A program made the position numbers and the translations under genes. The notes beneath the pieces are model-generated. The model had not been told where the DNA came from, did no database searches, and saw nothing but the letters and a program-made list of their open reading frames with translations. This document shows positions 7,922 through 10,392 of a stretch of 10,392 nucleotides of DNA, piece by piece. Source of the DNA: an uncultured Clostridia bacterium (GTDB lineage Bacteria; Bacillota; Clostridia; TANB77; CAG-508). Each line of letters begins with the position of its first letter. Positions within the stretch are counted from its first letter, which is position 1. The stretch lies in the NCBI GenBank assembly GCA_947625565.1, contig CANQOU010000033.1:1-10392 (forward strand), written 5' to 3'.

Positions 7922-7956
7922 AAAAGTGGAGCTTAACTAATTGATAGTTAGCTCCA
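7920..7956 (-). terminator. Convergent intrinsic terminator overlapping the 3' end of rimI
   Basis: Arms at 7927-7939 and 7945-7956 pair over 12 bp with a single bulged T on the left arm and an ATTGA loop (7940-7944). Read on the minus strand, the hairpin is followed after one C by six T (7925-7920), a standard terminator for tsaE-tsaB-rimI. On the plus strand the following TTAAAATTG is a poor U tract, so ylmH transcripts may stop less efficiently. The hairpin's first minus-strand arm is formed by the last codons and stop of rimI. Confidence 0.7.
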
Positions 7957-8389
7957 TTAAAATTGCATCATCATTTTTATAATAATTTTTACGAAGTCCA
8001 ACTTCATAAAAACCAAATTTTTTATATAAATGAATAGCATATATGTTATTTTTAGCTACTTCTAAATGAACAGTAGCTATTTTTCTAGCTTTTAATTCTA
8101 ACATAATATTTTTCATAAGTAAATTACCAATGCCACAATTTCTGAAGGATTTATGTACAATAATATTCATAAGTTCAGCTTCATTAAAAATATTTTTAAA
8201 ACCTGCAAAACCAATAATCTGACCATCAATTTTTGCAACTAAATATGTTGAATGTTCAGAAGATAATTCTTCTTTTAAAATATCATATGTCCAAAAATTA
8301 TCAAATTCATTTTGCAAACAATCAGAAATTTGGTTTAAATCATTAAAATCCATTATAGTAATTGTAACTTTAGATTTATCAAAATCCAT
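7937..8389 (-). CDS. rimI: RimI, ribosomal protein S18-alanine N-acetyltransferase
   Basis: This 150-residue GNAT enzyme is expected to acetylate the N-terminal alanine of ribosomal protein S18 with acetyl-CoA. GNAT motif A is seen as NIIVHKSFRNCGIGNLLM (75-92), with the acetyl-CoA phosphate-binding loop RNCGIG at 83-88. The C-terminal part has the RimI-type HLEVAKNNIYAIHLYKKFGF (108-127) and GLRKNYYKNDDAILMEL (131-147); Glu110 and the KNYY tyrosines are the likely catalytic region. The gene starts 3 bp after the tsaB stop, with tandem in-frame TAA codons and AAGGAG inside the tsaB end serving as ribosome binding site. The tsaE-tsaB-rimI order is a frequent Firmicute arrangement and supports RimI over a generic acetyltransferase. 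The stop codon at 7937-7939 falls within the terminator hairpin. Confidence 0.92.
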   Translation of the reverse strand: MDFDKSKVTITIMDFNDLNQISDCLQNEFDNFWTYDILKEELSSEHSTYLVAKIDGQIIGFAGFKNIFNEAELMNIIVHKSFRNCGIGNLLMKNIMLELKARKIATVHLEVAKNNIYAIHLYKKFGFYEVGLRKNYYKNDDAILMELTIN

Positions 8390-8392
8390 TTA

Positions 8393-9097
8393 TTAGTTCT
8401 CCTTTTTAGCTAATTTTTCTTCTAATTGTCTTTCTGCTTGAGGCTTCTTTAAATACAAAGGTAAAACATTATTTTCACCAAATTGATTATAATATTCTGC
8501 ACCTGCGATAGCTAGAGAATATGAATCTAAGTCATTTTTTTCTGTAAAACTACTATTAGGAATATTGACTTTAATCACATCTTTATAAACTTCGACACCA
8601 TCACCAATAAAAAGTATATTATCAAAACTTTTAATAGTTTGTAGCATCTTTGTTACTTGACTACTTACAGGTTCTATTTTACAAGAAATTTTATCATTTA
8701 TTAGTTCATAAACTGCAAAGTAGCAATTGTCATTTTTGCAATCTATAATACTACAAATTGTTTTAATATTTTTTAAGTTTAATAGTTTGGCTTTGTAAGC
8801 TAAAACTTCTAAAGAACTAATTCCTACACAAGGAATATTCATACTGTCTGAAAAAGCTTTTACAGTTGCAACACCAATTCTAATACCTGTGAAAGAACCA
8901 GGACCTGTATCACAAACAAGTAAATTTATATCATTTATTGACATTTTTGAATCTTCAAATGCTTTTGAAATTGTAGGCATCAAATTTTCAGAATGTGTAT
9001 GGCCCGTATTTATATCTATGTTACAAATAATTTTTTGATTTTCAACAATGGATACACCACAAATTTTACTAGCAGTATCAATACTTAAAATTTTCAT
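8393..9097 (-). CDS. tsaB: TsaB, tRNA threonylcarbamoyladenosine biosynthesis protein
   Basis: TsaB is the non-catalytic partner of TsaD that, with TsaE, transfers the threonylcarbamoyl group to A37 of ANN-decoding tRNAs (t6A). The 234-residue protein has the ASKHA-type N-terminus MKILSIDTASKICGVSIVE, then HTHSENLMP (33-41) and the diagnostic GPGSFTGIRIG (65-75). A C-terminal PLYLKKPQAERQ closes it as in other TsaB proteins. The start ATG directly follows the tsaE TAA with no gap; TGGAGG (9105-9110, minus strand) within the tsaE end is its ribosome binding site, so translation is probably coupled. TsaD, usually needed as partner, is not in this window. The tRNA with CAT anticodon at 9699-9775 decodes ANN codons under either the Met or the Ile reading and so would be an expected substrate of the complete system. 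Confidence 0.96.
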   Translation of the reverse strand: MKILSIDTASKICGVSIVENQKIICNIDINTGHTHSENLMPTISKAFEDSKMSINDINLLVCDTGPGSFTGIRIGVATVKAFSDSMNIPCVGISSLEVLAYKAKLLNLKNIKTICSIIDCKNDNCYFAVYELINDKISCKIEPVSSQVTKMLQTIKSFDNILFIGDGVEVYKDVIKVNIPNSSFTEKNDLDSYSLAIAGAEYYNQFGENNVLPLYLKKPQAERQLEEKLAKKEN

Positions 9098-9532
9098 TTA
9101 AGAACCTCCAAACGTTTTTATTTTCAAAATTCTAATATTATCTTTTAAAGGATTTTTTTCAAAACAAATTTGAATATATTTTTTTGGTAAAGCTTCTTGA
9201 ATGAATTCTCCCCATTCAATTAAGCAAAGACCATTTTCAAAATATTCTTCTCCACCTATTTCATAAAATTCAGAAACATCTTGTAAGCGATATACATCAA
9301 AGTGATATATTGGAAAATCTCTAGTATCATATTGATTTGCAATAGTAAATGTAGGACTAGATATGCTGTCTTCTATTCCAAAATGAGAAAGAATTCCTTC
9401 CACAAATTTTGTTTTTCCACTTCCTAATTCACCTGTTAAAATAACAATATCATTCTTTGTAAGATATTTAGCAATTTTTTTAGCAAAATTTAAAGTTTCT
9501 TCATCAGAATTTGATGTATATGTGTATTCCAT
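9098..9532 (-). CDS. tsaE: TsaE, tRNA t6A biosynthesis ATPase
   Basis: TsaE is a small P-loop ATPase that binds the TsaB-TsaD heterodimer and is needed for repeated cycles of t6A37 formation in bacteria. The 144-residue length is typical. The Walker A motif is GELGSGKT (34-41), followed by ISSPTFTIANQY (57-68, switch-like Thr61), YHFDVYRL (76-83) and LIEWGE (104-109), all family hallmarks. The protein ends in TFGGS, with the GGS codons doubling as the tsaB ribosome binding site. The ATG at 9532-9530 has AGGAGG at 9542-9537 with a short 4-nt spacing. It is the first gene of the minus-strand operon driven by the promoter at 9561-9589. Confidence 0.96.
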   Translation of the reverse strand: MEYTYTSNSDEETLNFAKKIAKYLTKNDIVILTGELGSGKTKFVEGILSHFGIEDSISSPTFTIANQYDTRDFPIYHFDVYRLQDVSEFYEIGGEEYFENGLCLIEWGEFIQEALPKKYIQICFEKNPLKDNIRILKIKTFGGS

Positions 9533-9560
9533 AAAACCTCCTAAATTTGTATTTTCCTAT

Positions 9561-9589
9561 ATTATATTATAAAAAGTAAAAAAATTCAA
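9561..9589 (-). promoter_or_regulatory. Sigma-A-type promoter for tsaE-tsaB-rimI
   Basis: Read on the minus strand, TTGAAT (9589-9584) and TATAAT (9566-9561) are spaced by 17 bp. A second overlapping TATAAT lies at 9571-9566, which would give a 12-bp spacer and is therefore less likely. The predicted start lies near 9554, leaving a leader of about 20 nt that contains AGGAGG and the tsaE ATG. Confidence 0.75.
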
Positions 9590-9648
9590 TTGTTTTACGG
9601 TTTAGATAATAAATTTAAAAGAGTTACCAGAAAAATTTTTAAAAACTC

Positions 9649-9677
9649 TTGACAAGGTTGGAAAAATACTGTATACT
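9649..9677 (+). promoter_or_regulatory. Strong sigma-A promoter for the tRNA pair
   Basis: Consensus -35 TTGACA (9649-9654) and TATACT (9672-9677) are spaced by 17 bp. A-tract DNA just upstream (AAAAATTTTT at 9631-9640) resembles an UP element, as is common for stable-RNA genes. Transcription would start about 15 nt before the first tRNA. Confidence 0.85.
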
Positions 9678-9698
9678 TTATCTTGCGTTAAGAATAAT

Positions 9699-9775
9699 GC
9701 TCCCTTAGCTCAGTTGGTCAGAGCAACCGGCTCATAACCGGTGGGTCCAAGGTTCGAATCCTTGAGGGAGCACCA
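9699..9775 (+). tRNA. tRNA with CAT anticodon (probably tRNA-Met; tRNA-Ile2 possible)
   Basis: A 77-nt cloverleaf: acceptor arms GCTCCCT (9699-9705) and AGGGAGC (9765-9771) pair fully, with discriminator A at 9772 and an encoded CCA at 9773-9775. The anticodon stem CCGG/CCGG flanks loop CTCATAA with CAT at 9733-9735, and the T arm contains GGTTCGAATCC. The first base pair G-C and the D-arm A/T pattern fit an elongator rather than an initiator. CAT in elongators is either Met or, after TilS lysidine modification, Ile reading AUA; the gene sequence alone does not settle this. It lies 2 bp before tRNA-Tyr in the same transcript. Confidence 0.93.
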
Positions 9776-9777
9776 AT

Positions 9778-9863
9778 GGGTAGGTGGCCGAGTGGCTAAA
9801 GGCGGCAGACTGTAAATCTGTTCTCATTTGAGTACGATGGTTCGAATCCATCCCTGCCCACCA
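9778..9863 (+). tRNA. tRNA-Tyr (GTA)
   Basis: An 86-nt class II tRNA with a long variable arm. Acceptor arms GGGTAGG (9778-9784) and CCTGCCC (9853-9859) pair with one T-G wobble; discriminator A is at 9860 and CCA at 9861-9863. Stem CAGA/TCTG encloses CTGTAAA with anticodon GTA at 9812-9814. The extended variable region (about 9821-9835) is as expected for bacterial Tyr tRNA. G34 of this tRNA is a Tgt target for queuosine, linking it functionally to queA and tgt at the start of the window. Confidence 0.96.
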
Positions 9864-9892
9864 AAAGTAGTTCGAATAGAACTACTTTTTTT
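9863..9892 (+). terminator. Intrinsic terminator of the tRNA operon
   Basis: The core stem AGTAGTTC (9866-9873) pairs with GAACTACT (9879-9886) around loop GAATA, extends through A/T pairs to 11 bp, and ends in a run of seven T at 9886-9892. It begins on the last base of the tRNA-Tyr CCA, cleanly ending the tRNA transcript and separating it from the next gene. Confidence 0.88.
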
Positions 9893-9914
9893 GTACCAAA
9901 AACAGTAAAAGGTA

Positions 9915-9943
9915 TTGACAAATGATGAAATTTGAAATAAAAT
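9915..9943 (+). promoter_or_regulatory. Sigma-A-type promoter for the DinD-like gene
   Basis: Consensus TTGACA (9915-9920) and TAAAAT (9938-9943) are separated by 17 bp. Predicted transcription starts near 9950, giving a 5' leader of about 65 nt. A LexA-like site begins 3 bp downstream of the -10 element. Confidence 0.65.
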
Positions 9944-9944
9944 A

Positions 9945-9958
9945 CAAACAAAAGTTCT
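9945..9958. promoter_or_regulatory. Possible LexA (SOS) operator
   Basis: The sequence CAAACAAAAGTTCT compares with the Gram-positive LexA/DinR box CGAACNNNNGTTCG. The right half GTTC is perfect, and the left half has AAAC in place of GAAC. It lies over the predicted transcription start of a gene whose family is named for DNA-damage induction, a position where repressor binding would block transcription. The imperfect left half and A-rich background keep this tentative. Confidence 0.4.
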
Positions 9959-10015
9959 AATAAAATAATAGTATATACAGAAAAAATTAAATATTTATAA
10001 AAAGGATGTGGTTTT

Positions 10016-10392
10016 ATGGAAAATTTAAAAATTAAAAATCAAACTTTTGAGGAAATCAAACATATTGATGAGAAAGGAGTTGAATTTTGGTATGCTAGGG
10101 AATTACAGATTGTTTTGGATTATAAAGAATGGAGAAAATTTGATGGCGTAATAGAAAAAGCAAAAATAGCCTGTAAGAATAGTAGTGTCAATTATTTAGA
10201 GCATTTTGTCGAAGCTGACAAAATGGTTCAAATAGGTTCTGGTGCAAAAAGAGTACAAAGAGATTATAAATTATCTCGTTATGCTTGTTATTTAATAGCA
10301 CAAAATGGAGACAGTAGAAAAAAGTAATTGCACTTGCACAAACATATTTTGCTGTTCAAACAAGAAAACAAGAAATAACTGAAAAAGAATAT
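10016..10392 (+). pseudogene. dinD: DinD-like DNA-damage-inducible protein, 5' part, frame broken at an A-run (runs off window)
   Basis: The first frame gives 103 residues, from ATG 10016 to TAA 10325-10327, that resemble the N-terminal part of E. coli DinD: TFEEIKHIDEKGVEFWYAREL, YKEWRKFDGVIEKAKIACKN, DKMVQIGSGAKR and LSRYACYLIAQNGD. E. coli DinD is an SOS-induced protein reported to inhibit RecA; relatives also occur in phages and genomic islands. After residues SRKK the frame stops, but the -1 frame from 10324 continues with VIALAQTYFAVQTRKQEITE, which is the expected family continuation with no residue lost. The break lies on six A and a G (10318-10324). It may be a one-base deletion, a sequence error, or -1 frameshifting. 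The ribosome binding site AAAGGA lies at 10001-10006, 9 nt before ATG. I list it as broken because the conventional reading is interrupted. Full length (about 270-280 residues in relatives) cannot be judged. Confidence 0.72.
10318..10324 (+). other. A_AAA_AAG slippery heptamer at the frame break
   Basis: In the zero frame the codons read AGA AAA AAG TAA, which is precisely the phase needed for a -1 shift on A_AAA_AAG, the heptamer used by dnaX and some insertion sequences. The zero-frame stop follows immediately. A GGAG (10307-10310) lies 7 nt upstream and could act as a Shine-Dalgarno-like stimulator, though it also encodes the conserved NGD. No clear downstream hairpin is visible in the remaining bases. 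Confidence 0.45.

Noticed and set aside
9619..9650. Inverted repeat AAGAGTT / AACTCTT upstream of the tRNA promoter
   Set aside because: It is only 7 bp, flanks an A/T tract, overlaps the -35 element and has no following T run, so it looks like chance rather than a terminator or operator.
9751..9853. Direct repeat GGTTCGAATCC in both tRNAs
   Set aside because: This is the shared T arm of the two tRNAs, not an attachment site or a mobile-element repeat.

Overview
This is an AT-rich window (roughly 30% G+C by eye) with A/T-ending codons, strong GGAGG-type ribosome binding sites and compact same-strand gene runs. The sporulation protein SpoIIP, the YlmH-type S4 protein and the tRNA/TsaE-TsaB-RimI arrangement point to a low-GC, probably spore-forming Firmicute of the Clostridia, plausibly an uncultured gut lineage. 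The genus cannot be fixed from this sequence.

Layout. Bases 1-4036 (+) hold a queuosine-related run: the 3' end of queA, a membrane-anchored protein with a transglutaminase-like Cys/His/Asp pattern, tgt (sharing an ATGA overlap with it) and a membrane-anchored WG-repeat protein. QueA and Tgt act in the same tRNA queuosine pathway; the other two genes have no evident link to it and may simply share the transcript. A gap of about 70 bp leads to spoIIP (+, 4110-5243). A clear sigma-A-type promoter at 5262-5290 then starts dxs (isoprenoid precursor synthesis) followed by ylmH (S4 RNA-binding protein). A hairpin at 7927-7956 separates these from a convergent minus-strand operon, tsaE-tsaB-rimI (tRNA t6A modification and ribosomal protein S18 acetylation), read from a good promoter at 9561-9589.

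Bases 9649-9892 (+) form a complete small tRNA unit: consensus promoter, tRNA with CAT anticodon, tRNA-Tyr and a strong intrinsic terminator. After it comes a DinD-like gene with its own promoter and a LexA-like half-conserved palindrome. It runs off the window.

Most of the window is core housekeeping DNA. The items most worth a second look are: (1) the DinD-like reading frame, which stops right after an A_AAA_AAG heptamer while the family-like sequence continues in the -1 frame; (2) the transglutaminase-like membrane protein with tandem N-terminal repeats placed between queA and tgt; and (3) a 12-bp inverted repeat enclosing the spoIIP ribosome binding site and start codon. I found no CRISPR array, no transposase or integrase, and no clearly undescribed multi-gene system.
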